In this document: positions 40,632-47,768 of the stretch, one piece after another
Layout: every line of letters begins with the position of its first letter
How positions within the stretch are numbered: the stretch's first letter is position 1
Assembly: GCF_040096055.1 (NCBI RefSeq)
Contig: NZ_JBBMFK010000001.1
Location: 217,838-281,837 of the forward strand
From: Pseudoflavonifractor intestinihominis
GTDB taxonomy: Bacteria > Bacillota > Clostridia > Oscillospirales > Oscillospiraceae
Length of the DNA stretch: 64,000 nt
Direction of reading: 5' to 3'
Translations under genes and position numbers: made by a program
The notes under the pieces: model-generated
What the model saw: only the letters and a program-made list of their open reading frames with translations
What the model was told of the DNA's origin: nothing
Databases searched by the model: none

Positions 40632-41084
40632 TTATTTCCGGCCGCCGCGGCGGTTGCTGCTCCGCTTCTCCGTGTAGTGGAGCTCGGAGAGCTTGCTGTC
40701 CGAGGCCTGCATAAACTGCTTGAGCTTGTCCTCAAAGCTGGCGGGCTCGCGGGGGGCCGCAGGGCCCCGGCCGAAGCCGCCGGACCGCCCGCCGCCGGCG
40801 GGACGGGAACCGCCCATGGGCCGGCCCTGGCCGGCGGGGCGGGGAGGAGGATCCATCGCCTTCTTAATGGAGAGGTTGATGCGGCCGTTCTCGTCAATGC
40901 CGATGACCTTGACCTTGACCTCCTGACCCTCTTTTAAGTAGTCCTTGACGTCATTCACATAGGAATAGGCGATCTCGGAAATGTGCACGAGGCCGGATTT
41001 GCCCTCGGGCAGCGACACGAACGCACCGAACTTCGTAAGACCTGTAACCTTACCCTCCAGGATAGAACCAACACCAAACTCCAT
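40632..41084 (-). CDS. S1 RNA-binding domain protein (YabR-like)
   Basis: 150 residues: a single S1 domain (1-75; GSILEGKVTGLTKFGAFVSLPEGKSGLVHISEIAYSYV) and a Gly/Arg/Pro-rich tail, likely RNA-binding, with a basic C-terminus. In Bacillus yabR follows divIC in the same order as here. The GGAGG lies about 14 nt before ATG 41084, an unusually long spacing. Confidence 0.9.
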   Translation of the reverse strand: MEFGVGSILEGKVTGLTKFGAFVSLPEGKSGLVHISEIAYSYVNDVKDYLKEGQEVKVKVIGIDENGRINLSIKKAMDPPPRPAGQGRPMGGSRPAGGGRSGGFGRGPAAPREPASFEDKLKQFMQASDSKLSELHYTEKRSSNRRGGRK

Positions 41085-41128
41085 ACTGACCGATATATCC
41101 TCCTTAAAAATTCACCCGGCAGGATGCG

Positions 41129-41404
41129 CTACTCGGTGATCCGCAGGATCTTTTCGCCGGGGAGCACAAGGCCCAAAGAGTCCCGCGCGATATCCTGCTG
41201 CCGCTTGGGGTCATCGCTGTTTTCCACGGCGTCGGACAGGTCGGCGTTGACCTGGGTCTGGGCGTCCACCTGGGCGGTGAGCGCGGCCTTCTGGGCCTGG
41301 GCGTCCTCCAGCCGGCTCCGCAGATCCAGCAGGGCGATGGACAGGCCGATGAGGAGCGCCAGTACGACGATCTTGGTGAGCAGTCCCGCGCGTTTGACCT
41401 TCAT
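41129..41404 (-). CDS. divIC: septum formation initiator DivIC/FtsB family
   Basis: 91 residues: a short cytoplasmic start, one transmembrane helix (about 10-27), then a coiled coil (LRSRLEDAQAQKAALTAQVDAQTQ) and the conserved end region (LGLVLPGEKIL). It joins FtsL and DivIB in the division complex. GGAGG precedes the ATG but lies inside yabQ's reading frame, which runs on for 194 bases into this gene. Confidence 0.88.
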   Translation of the reverse strand: MKVKRAGLLTKIVVLALLIGLSIALLDLRSRLEDAQAQKAALTAQVDAQTQVNADLSDAVENSDDPKRQQDIARDSLGLVLPGEKILRITE

Positions 41405-41897
41405 AACCGGCTCCTCCTTCTCCGCGCGCCGCCCGCCTGCGGGCAGCTTGCGCCATCTCTTCGGGTATTTGCTTTATTTTATACCATCTCCGCTTATAAT
41501 GAAAGTGATTTTTCGCAAGTTTTTTAATTTTTTTACTCAGGGTCCTCAGCAGTGTCACCGGCAGAAGGACAAAACGCCACAGCATGCCCGCCAGGTCGGC
41601 CAGCAGATAGCCCAGCTTCAGGGCCCAGCGGCTGAGCAGGAGGAAGTACCCAACCGCGCCCAGGAAGATGGCGCCGATGTGGAAGAGGCGGACCCGTCCG
41701 TCCCCCACGGCAGTGGTGAACACGAAGAGGGAGACGGTCACCGCCAGCCAGAACAGCAGGTCCAGCGCGCCCCCCAGCAGGGGCAGGCGCACCCGGACCC
41801 GGAGCACCCGGAACAGGTCGTACAGCACCCCCACCAGGGCCCCCAGCACCAGGGCGGCGGCAAGGGAGAAGGCCTGCCCGGCCACCGAGATCTCCAT
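41211..41897 (-). CDS. yabQ: spore cortex biosynthesis protein YabQ
   Basis: Up to 228 residues. Several hydrophobic helices in the first 130 residues (FSLAAALVLGALVGVLYDLFRVLR; LDLLFWLAVTVSLFVFTTAV) match YabQ, an outer-forespore membrane protein needed for cortex formation. The order yabP-yabQ-divIC-yabR is that of Bacillus. After about residue 160 the frame reads through the divIC gene and gives an Arg/Gly/Pro-rich tail, so the true or functional C-terminus may be shorter or a stop may have been lost. Confidence 0.85.
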   Translation of the reverse strand: MEISVAGQAFSLAAALVLGALVGVLYDLFRVLRVRVRLPLLGGALDLLFWLAVTVSLFVFTTAVGDGRVRLFHIGAIFLGAVGYFLLLSRWALKLGYLLADLAGMLWRFVLLPVTLLRTLSKKIKKLAKNHFHYKRRWYKIKQIPEEMAQAARRRAARGEGGAGYEGQTRGTAHQDRRTGAPHRPVHRPAGSAEPAGGRPGPEGRAHRPGGRPDPGQRRPVRRRGKQR

Positions 41898-41908
41898 GGC
41901 CCGCCCCC

Positions 41909-42196
41909 TCAGCGAAACAGCCGGGAGAACAGCCCGCCCTTGTCCCGGCCGCTGTCCTCGTAGGTGAGGGAGTCGATCTCCCCCTCCACCTTCAGGTCCC
42001 CGCCGTCCAGGCTCAGCTTCTCAATGTGCAGGTCTCCGCCCCGGACGATCAGCGTCCCCTTGGTGGTGTACATGACGATCTGGGTCTCGTCAAAGCTCTC
42101 CACCTCCTCCACGCCGGAGACCGAGAGCTGCTCCCGGCCCTCCAGGATCAGGTGGTGGGGCGCGTCGGTACGGATGGATTTTTCCTCATAGGGCAT
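41909..42196 (-). CDS. yabP: sporulation protein YabP
   Basis: 95 residues. The YabP fold is recognisable: HHLILEGREQLSVSGVEEVESFDETQIVMYTTKGTLIVRGGDLHIEKLSLDGGDLKVEGEIDSLTYED. YabP works with YabQ in spore coat/cortex formation. ATG 42196 after GGAGGG; the open upstream frame overlapping bioY is not used. Confidence 0.95.
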   Translation of the reverse strand: MPYEEKSIRTDAPHHLILEGREQLSVSGVEEVESFDETQIVMYTTKGTLIVRGGDLHIEKLSLDGGDLKVEGEIDSLTYEDSGRDKGGLFSRLFR

Positions 42197-42260
42197 GGTA
42201 CGTCCCTCCCTTTCAATCTCTGTACCATCTATATGGGAGGGAGGGACGGGATATGCCCGG

Positions 42261-42800
42261 TCAGGCCCGCTGCCTGGACAGGGCCGGAGCCAGCCGCCGG
42301 GCGAGGGCAAAGGCCAGGGCCAGCTTGATAAGGTCGGGTACAATGAAGGGGAACACGCACCAGCCCAGCACCGTCAGCATGTCCGCCGACGCGCCGCCGG
42401 CGGAGTAGAGGTACAGGAACCACACCGAGCCGAACAGGTAGCACACCGCCAGCCCCACCACGGCGGAGCCCAGGTAGACCAGGGGTCCCTTGCCCAGCAG
42501 GGCCTCGGCGGCCCACATCACCAGGGCGATGAGCAGGAAGCCCAGCAGATAGCCGCCAGTGGTGCTCGCCAGGGCGCCGATGCCGCCGGTAAAGTGGGAG
42601 AACACGGGCAGCCCCACCGCCCCCAGCAGCAGATACACCCCCACCGCCAGGGAGCCCAGCTTGCCCCCCAGCAGCCCCACCGCCAGGAACACCCCCATGG
42701 TCTGGAGGGTGAAGGGCACTGTAGTGGGGATGGAGATCCAGGCGCAGACCGCCAGCAGGGCGGCCATGACCCCGGTGAGGACCAGATTTCTCGTCTTCAT
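42261..42800 (-). CDS. bioY: biotin ECF transporter S component BioY
   Basis: 179 residues with six hydrophobic helices and BioY signatures: FTLQTMGVFLAVGLLGGKLGSLAVGVYLLLGAVGLPVFSHFTGG and GGYLLGFL. It imports biotin, either alone or with the ECF energising module. AGGAG precedes ATG 42800. Its promoter (42854-42882) is covered by a BirA operator, so it is repressed when biotin is plentiful. It supports pyruvate carboxylase at 11.4-14.8 kb. Confidence 0.96.
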   Translation of the reverse strand: MKTRNLVLTGVMAALLAVCAWISIPTTVPFTLQTMGVFLAVGLLGGKLGSLAVGVYLLLGAVGLPVFSHFTGGIGALASTTGGYLLGFLLIALVMWAAEALLGKGPLVYLGSAVVGLAVCYLFGSVWFLYLYSAGGASADMLTVLGWCVFPFIVPDLIKLALAFALARRLAPALSRQRA

Positions 42801-42836
42801 AGCAGACTCCTCTCACCCGGCGCAGGGCCGGGACAG

Positions 42837-42867
42837 TTGTAAACTTCTGAAATAGAATAGTTTACAA
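42837..42867. promoter_or_regulatory. BirA operator
   Basis: A perfect TTGTAAAC-N15-GTTTACAA inverted repeat, the usual BirA-site half-sites and spacing, lying over the bioY -10 box and between bioY and birA. Confidence 0.93.
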
Positions 42868-42882
42868 TTGCAGAATTGTCAA
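42854..42882 (-). promoter_or_regulatory. sigma-A promoter of bioY
   Basis: Minus-strand TTGACA and TATTCT with 17-bp spacing, the -10 lying in the BirA operator. Confidence 0.85.
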
Positions 42883-42973
42883 CTAAAATTTGAAAACAGA
42901 TTACAATCATGGTTGACGGCAGCGGTGCCCGGGGGATACAATGGAACACAAAACAGAGAAAGGGGAGAGAGAC

Positions 42974-43966
42974 GTGCTGCGGGATCAGGTGCTGGCGCTG
43001 CTGAAACAGGGGGAGGGCCCCCTGTCCGGGGAGGCCATGAGCAAGGAGCTGGGGGTGTCCCGGGCGGCGGTGTGGAAGGCGGTGGAGGCCCTCCGGCAGG
43101 AGGGATATGTGATCTCCTCCGCCACCAACCGGGGCTACCGGCTGGAGGAGTCTCCCGACCTGCTCACCGCCGGAGAGCTGGCCGGGGCGCTGGGCGGCTG
43201 TCTGGTGGGCCGGGAGCTCCTGTGCCTGCCCACCGTGGACTCCACCAACAGCGAGGTGAAACGGCAGGCCCTGGCGGGCAGGCCCGAGGGCCTGGCGGTG
43301 CTCTCCGAGGAGCAGACCGGCGGCCGTGGCCGCCGGGGGCGGCAGTTCGAGTCCCCGGCGGGAAAGGGCCTGTACTGCTCCGTGCTGCTGCGGCCTGAGT
43401 GCACCCTGGACGAGCTGATGTGGCTCACGGCCTGGACGGCAGTGGCGGTGTGCGACGCGGTGGAGGCGGTGTGCGGCCTCCGGCCCGGCATCAAGTGGAC
43501 CAACGACCTGGTGCTGGAGGGGCGGAAGCTGTGCGGCATCCTCACCGAACTGGGCATGGAGGGGGAGAGCGCCCGCCTCCAGTACGCGGCGGTGGGCATC
43601 GGCATCAACGTGAGCCAGCAGGCGGCCGACTTCGGCCCGGTGGCCGCGCCGGTGGCCATCTCCCTGGCCCAGGCCCTGGGCCGGGCGCCCCGCCGCGCCG
43701 ACCTGGCCGTTGCCCTGCTGCGGGCTCTGGACCGCATGTACCGGGACTTTCCCGCCCGGCGGGACAGCTGGTACGAGCGCTACCGCAGGGACTGCCTCAC
43801 CCTGGGAAAACCGGTGCGGGTGTTCCGGGGCAACGAGACCTTTACCGGCGTGGCCGAGGACCTGGCCGACGACTTCTCCCTCATTGTCCGTCGGGAGGAC
43901 GGCGCCCGGGAGACCGTCAACGCCGGGGACGTGTCGGTCCGGGGACTGTTCGGGTATACGGAATAA
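42974..43966 (+). CDS. birA: biotin-[acetyl-CoA-carboxylase] ligase and repressor BirA
   Basis: About 330 residues. An N-terminal winged helix (VLALLKQGEGPLSGEAMSKELGVSRAAVWKAVEALRQEGY) precedes the ligase core with STNSEVKR, QTGGRGRRGRQFESPAGKGLYCSVLL (biotinyl-AMP loop) and KWTNDLVLEGRKLCGIL; the C-terminal SH3-like part is present. It biotinylates pyruvate carboxylase and, when holo, represses bioY at the adjacent operator. GTG 42974 follows GGGGAG; an ATG at 42941 would add eleven residues. Confidence 0.95.
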   Translation: MLRDQVLALLKQGEGPLSGEAMSKELGVSRAAVWKAVEALRQEGYVISSATNRGYRLEESPDLLTAGELAGALGGCLVGRELLCLPTVDSTNSEVKRQALAGRPEGLAVLSEEQTGGRGRRGRQFESPAGKGLYCSVLLRPECTLDELMWLTAWTAVAVCDAVEAVCGLRPGIKWTNDLVLEGRKLCGILTELGMEGESARLQYAAVGIGINVSQQAADFGPVAAPVAISLAQALGRAPRRADLAVALLRALDRMYRDFPARRDSWYERYRRDCLTLGKPVRVFRGNETFTGVAEDLADDFSLIVRREDGARETVNAGDVSVRGLFGYTE

Positions 43967-43973
43967 GAGATAA

Positions 43974-44007
43974 AAAAGCGCGGCCCCATATATGGGGCCG
44001 CGCTTTT
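43974..44007. terminator. bidirectional terminator between birA and the GH3 gene
   Basis: A perfect AAAAGCGCGGCCCCATA palindrome with A and T runs on its two sides. Confidence 0.92.
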
Positions 44008-44026
44008 GCATGGATTCGGAGCGGAA

Positions 44027-46741
44027 TTACTCCACCGCCCAGGTCTGGCAGACGGCGTAGAGGATGTTCTTGCTGGCGCGGAACAGGTTCCGGGTCATGC
44101 CGATCTGGGTGTCGGGGTTCTTGGCGGCGTCCAGAAGCTGCCCGGCGTGGGAGTCGAAGGGAGCCCAAGCGCCTACGGCGTCCAGAGACAGGTCGCCGCC
44201 GGCGTAGGACATGGCGATGGTGTCCATGTAGGGGTAGACGTGGGCGTCGGTGATGACCAGGCCCTCAAAGCCCCACTCATCCCGGAGCAGGTCGGTGAGC
44301 AGGGTGGAGTTGGCGCCCGCCCACTCAGTGCCGATGTAGTTGAAGGAGGACATGACGCCCAGGGAGCCGCCCTCCTTGATGGCCATCTCAAAGGGCTTCA
44401 GGTAGATCTCCCGCATGGCCTGCTCGTTGCACCAGGAGAAGAGCTGGTTGCGGTCGTTGGACTCGCGCTCATTGAGGGCGAAGTGCTTGACAAAGGAGAT
44501 GACGCCCTTGTCGGTGGCGCCCCGGACCACGTTGGAGGCGATGGTGCCGGCCAGGAGGCTGTCCTCGGAGTAGTACTCAAAGTTGCGGCCATTGAAGGCA
44601 GTGCGGTGGGTATCCATAGCGGGGGCGTACCAGCCGGCATAGCCGTTGACCTGGGCCTCGCTGCCCGCGCTGGTGCCCATCATGTAGGCGATGTCCTCGT
44701 TCCAGGAGGAGGCGGTGACCACCGGGCAGGGGTAGGTGATGCCTGCGGCGTCGGTGCCCATGATGGCGCCGGAGTAGGTAGAGGCGCCCACGCAGACGGA
44801 GCCGTCGGGGGTGCGGGTGAAGGGCACGCCCAGCCGCTCCAGGCCCTCAATGTGCCAGGCGCCGTTGCCGGAGAGTAGGGCCATCTCGTCCAGGGTCAGC
44901 TGGGAGACGAACTCGTCCCACTTGGGGTCGTCCTTGGCCACGCCCTTCATGTCGGAGAGCATGATGGGGGTGTCCAGGGTCACGCCAACGGCGGGCAGGT
45001 CGGCCTCGGTCAGGCCCAGCTCCGCGTCGGTGGGGATGGAGCAGCCGTTGATGGCGTCCAGAACGGCCTGGGAAGCGGTAAAGTCCTCCTCCTTGGGGCC
45101 GGTGAAGGCGCGGCTGTCCTGGTTCCACTCACGGGTCAGGAAGTCGTCGGGACCCATGGCGTCGTCAAACAGGTTGGTGACGGACACCAGATCACAGGAG
45201 CGCTTGCCGTCGTTGGCATCGTTGTAGATGATGTCGTCGGCCAGGCTCCAGGTCTCCTGGTCCACCACGTCGTGGGAGTTGTTCCGCAGGGAGATGATGT
45301 AGTCGCCGGCCTCCAGGGTCCAGGCCTTGTTGGTGGTATAGTCGTAGGAGGCCATGTCCTCCACGTTGAACTCGATGGAGTAGTATTCGGTGGCGCCGGG
45401 CTCGATCAGGTTGGTCTTCTTGAAGGCCACCAGATTCACCGTGGACTTCTCAATGGCGCCGGTGTAGGGGGGATTGTAGTAGATCTCCAGCACGTCCTTG
45501 CCGGCCACGTCGCCGGTGTTGGTGACCTCCACCCGGACGGTGATCACGCCGCTGTCCTCGTTGATGGCCATGATGTCCTTGTCAAAGGTGGTGTAGGACA
45601 GGCCGGAGCCGAAGGGGAACATGACCTCGCTGTCGTAGTCATAGCTCTCGTCGGTGTCGTTGCGGGTCTCAAAGTACTTGTAGCCCACGTAGATGCCCTC
45701 GCTGTACTGAGTGAAATAGCCGGCGTCATCGGGGGCGTTGGTGTAGTGGTAGCTGTTGGCGTTCCAGGTGCCGTCGGACTCCAGCTGGAGGTAGTTGTTG
45801 GCGGCGGGAGTGGCCAGGTTGTCCACGAGCCAGGTGTCGGCCAGGCGGCCGGAGGGGTTCACCTCGCCGCTGAGGATGCGCACCAGGGAGTGGATGCCCG
45901 CCTCACCGGGGTAGCCGATCCACAGCACGCTCTTGATCTGGGGATAATCCCGCAGGAAGTCCAGCTCCATGGCGTTGGCGGTGTTGAGCACCAGGATGAC
46001 CTTGTCGAACTTGGAGCACACCGCGTCCACCATGGAGGCCTCGTCCTCGGAGAGCTGGAGCAGGGAGGGAGTGAAGTCAAAGACCTCGCTGCCGCCCCGG
46101 CCGACGAAGATCATGGCCACGTCGGAGTAGTCGTAGGCGTGGTCCAGGATGGAGCGGCCGTCGTCATAGAGGGAGGTGTCGGTGAGGATCTCGCCGGGCA
46201 CGTCGGGGACAGTGATGTTGCTGGGCTCGGTAATGAACTCGGAGGCGCTGCTGTTGCCGGGGGCCTCAGTGGGAGCAATGGAGGCCTTGCCGGTCTTGTA
46301 GTAGTTGTAGTAGAGGTTGAGCAGGTCGGGGTTGAGCTCATAGTTGCCCTCGGCCATGGCGTCCTCCAGACGGACGCACTTGTCAACCACGGAGGCGGCG
46401 GAGCCGCCGGCGTTGTACACCAGCTGCACGGCCCGCATGCCGAACACGTTGACCTTGGTCTTGCTCTCGGCGGAGGTAGCCAGGGGCATCAGGTCCTCGT
46501 TGTTCTGCATGAGGACAAAGCCCTCGTCGGCAATGGTCCGGGAGGTGTCGCTGGCGGAGGTGTAGGACATCTGCTGCTCAGGGGTGTCCGCCTTGAACTT
46601 GGACAGGAACCAGTAGCCGGAATTGGTGATGACAAAGGCGTAGACCAGAACGGCCGCCAGCAGCACCACCACGGCAATGGCCACACCGATGCCGATTTTG
46701 GCGCCTTTGCTCAGGGGCTTTTTTGCTTTCGATTGCTCCAT
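44027..46741 (-). CDS. membrane-anchored glycoside hydrolase family 3 with permuted domain order
   Basis: About 904 residues. A basic start and a transmembrane helix (about 17-40) anchor it outside the membrane. Next come the alpha/beta sandwich domain normally found C-terminally in GH3 (about 60-390; SVLWIGYPGEAG, GEVNPSGRLADTW), an FnIII-like part, and finally the TIM-barrel-type domain (about 560-900) with KHFALNERESNDRNQ and GLVITDAHVYPY containing the candidate nucleophile Asp. This swapped order is known in some rumen and gut GH3 enzymes. It likely cleaves beta-glucosides or beta-xylosides. ATG 46741 has the better ribosome-site spacing; ATG 46747 is two codons upstream. The AraC gene is divergent. 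Confidence 0.9.
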   Translation of the reverse strand: MEQSKAKKPLSKGAKIGIGVAIAVVVLLAAVLVYAFVITNSGYWFLSKFKADTPEQQMSYTSASDTSRTIADEGFVLMQNNEDLMPLATSAESKTKVNVFGMRAVQLVYNAGGSAASVVDKCVRLEDAMAEGNYELNPDLLNLYYNYYKTGKASIAPTEAPGNSSASEFITEPSNITVPDVPGEILTDTSLYDDGRSILDHAYDYSDVAMIFVGRGGSEVFDFTPSLLQLSEDEASMVDAVCSKFDKVILVLNTANAMELDFLRDYPQIKSVLWIGYPGEAGIHSLVRILSGEVNPSGRLADTWLVDNLATPAANNYLQLESDGTWNANSYHYTNAPDDAGYFTQYSEGIYVGYKYFETRNDTDESYDYDSEVMFPFGSGLSYTTFDKDIMAINEDSGVITVRVEVTNTGDVAGKDVLEIYYNPPYTGAIEKSTVNLVAFKKTNLIEPGATEYYSIEFNVEDMASYDYTTNKAWTLEAGDYIISLRNNSHDVVDQETWSLADDIIYNDANDGKRSCDLVSVTNLFDDAMGPDDFLTREWNQDSRAFTGPKEEDFTASQAVLDAINGCSIPTDAELGLTEADLPAVGVTLDTPIMLSDMKGVAKDDPKWDEFVSQLTLDEMALLSGNGAWHIEGLERLGVPFTRTPDGSVCVGASTYSGAIMGTDAAGITYPCPVVTASSWNEDIAYMMGTSAGSEAQVNGYAGWYAPAMDTHRTAFNGRNFEYYSEDSLLAGTIASNVVRGATDKGVISFVKHFALNERESNDRNQLFSWCNEQAMREIYLKPFEMAIKEGGSLGVMSSFNYIGTEWAGANSTLLTDLLRDEWGFEGLVITDAHVYPYMDTIAMSYAGGDLSLDAVGAWAPFDSHAGQLLDAAKNPDTQIGMTRNLFRASKNILYAVCQTWAVE

Positions 46742-46855
46742 TTTCATTTCTCCTTCCTTTTTCCTGCGCTGTGTTCGCGCACGCTGCAGAAAAAATCATA
46801 CCGGTGAGAATAAAAAATGGATACATGATTTCTACGGTTAATATACGAAATCTAC

Positions 46856-46883
46856 TTTACATTCTAAAATGTCCATATATAAT
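46856..46883 (+). promoter_or_regulatory. sigma-A promoter of the AraC regulator
   Basis: TTTACA and TATAAT with 16-bp spacing in the AT-rich space between the divergent GH3 and AraC genes. The rest of the spacer (46742-46933) holds no gene. Confidence 0.7.
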
Positions 46884-46933
46884 AAAAATAGAAAGAAAAA
46901 ATTGTTGAAAATGGAGGGGACAATATAGAAATA

Positions 46934-47713
46934 ATGGAAACAGAGGAGAAAAGATACACCACACCGCCGGAGGTGGAAGCTGTCATGGACCGGCTCATGG
47001 CCCAGCGGCGGGAGAGCCTGGAGTTCCACGAAAACTACAAAGACGAGACCTTACAGTTTCTCTATGTCAAGGGGGGAGAGCCGGAAAAGCTGGCCCAGCT
47101 CTTCCTCAGGCACCACTATGGGCGCAGTTCCGCAATGGGCCTGATGGCCCAGAACGATCTGGACCAGTGGCGCTGTGCCTTTATCGTGGCAGTGACCTTG
47201 TACACCCGCTTTGCCATCGAGGGCGGGCTGGACCAGGAGGTTGCCTACAGCCTCTCCGACGCCTATCTCTATGTGGTCCACCGGATGGATGACCCGGAGG
47301 CGGTGTACAACATGTTCCATCAGGCCGGGCTGGACTTTGCCGCCCGGGTGCGGGAGAATCGGCTGTCCTATGTGCCGGCGGTGCGGGAGTGCCGGGACTA
47401 CATCTCCAAGCACCTGCACTTCAAAATTTCCGTGGCCGAGCTGGCGGCGCACTGTGGTCTGTCCCCCAACTACCTCTCCACCCTCTTTCACCGCCAGATG
47501 GGCATGACGCTGAAAGAGTACATCCTGGAGGAGAAGCTGCGGGCCGCCCGGTATCTGCTGCTGACCACCGATATTACCGTGGTGGAGGCGGCGGTACAGT
47601 TTGCGTTCCCATCCCACAGCAGCTTCGCCCGGGATTTTCAGAAGAAATACGGCCTTCCGCCCGCCAAATACCGCTGCCAGCAGCACAGCACAGCCTGGGA
47701 TGCCATGTACTGA
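46934..47713 (+). CDS. AraC-family transcriptional regulator
   Basis: 259 residues. The C-terminal 100 residues form the double helix-turn-helix (HLHFKISVAELAAHCGLSPNYLSTLFHRQMGMTLKEYILEEKLRAARYLLLTTDITVVEAAVQFAFPSHSSFARDFQKKYGLPPAKYR). The N-terminal domain is helical, without a clear cupin. Divergence from the GH3 glycosidase gene suggests it activates that gene in response to a sugar. Confidence 0.95.
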   Translation: METEEKRYTTPPEVEAVMDRLMAQRRESLEFHENYKDETLQFLYVKGGEPEKLAQLFLRHHYGRSSAMGLMAQNDLDQWRCAFIVAVTLYTRFAIEGGLDQEVAYSLSDAYLYVVHRMDDPEAVYNMFHQAGLDFAARVRENRLSYVPAVRECRDYISKHLHFKISVAELAAHCGLSPNYLSTLFHRQMGMTLKEYILEEKLRAARYLLLTTDITVVEAAVQFAFPSHSSFARDFQKKYGLPPAKYRCQQHSTAWDAMY

Positions 47714-47721
47714 CAGAAAAA

Positions 47722-47758
47722 AGCTCCGGAACGAGAAGCCGTTCCGGAGCTGAATTTT
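47722..47758 (+). terminator. terminator of the AraC regulator
   Basis: AGCTCCGGAAC and complement followed by GAATTTTT; an A-run on the other side makes it usable by the convergent ATPase gene as well. Confidence 0.88.
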
Positions 47759-47768
47759 TACAGTTGAT

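Noticed and set aside
40324..40677. 117-residue open frame overlapping the small RNA and island C
   Set aside because: No ribosome site; it crosses a terminator and several hairpins.
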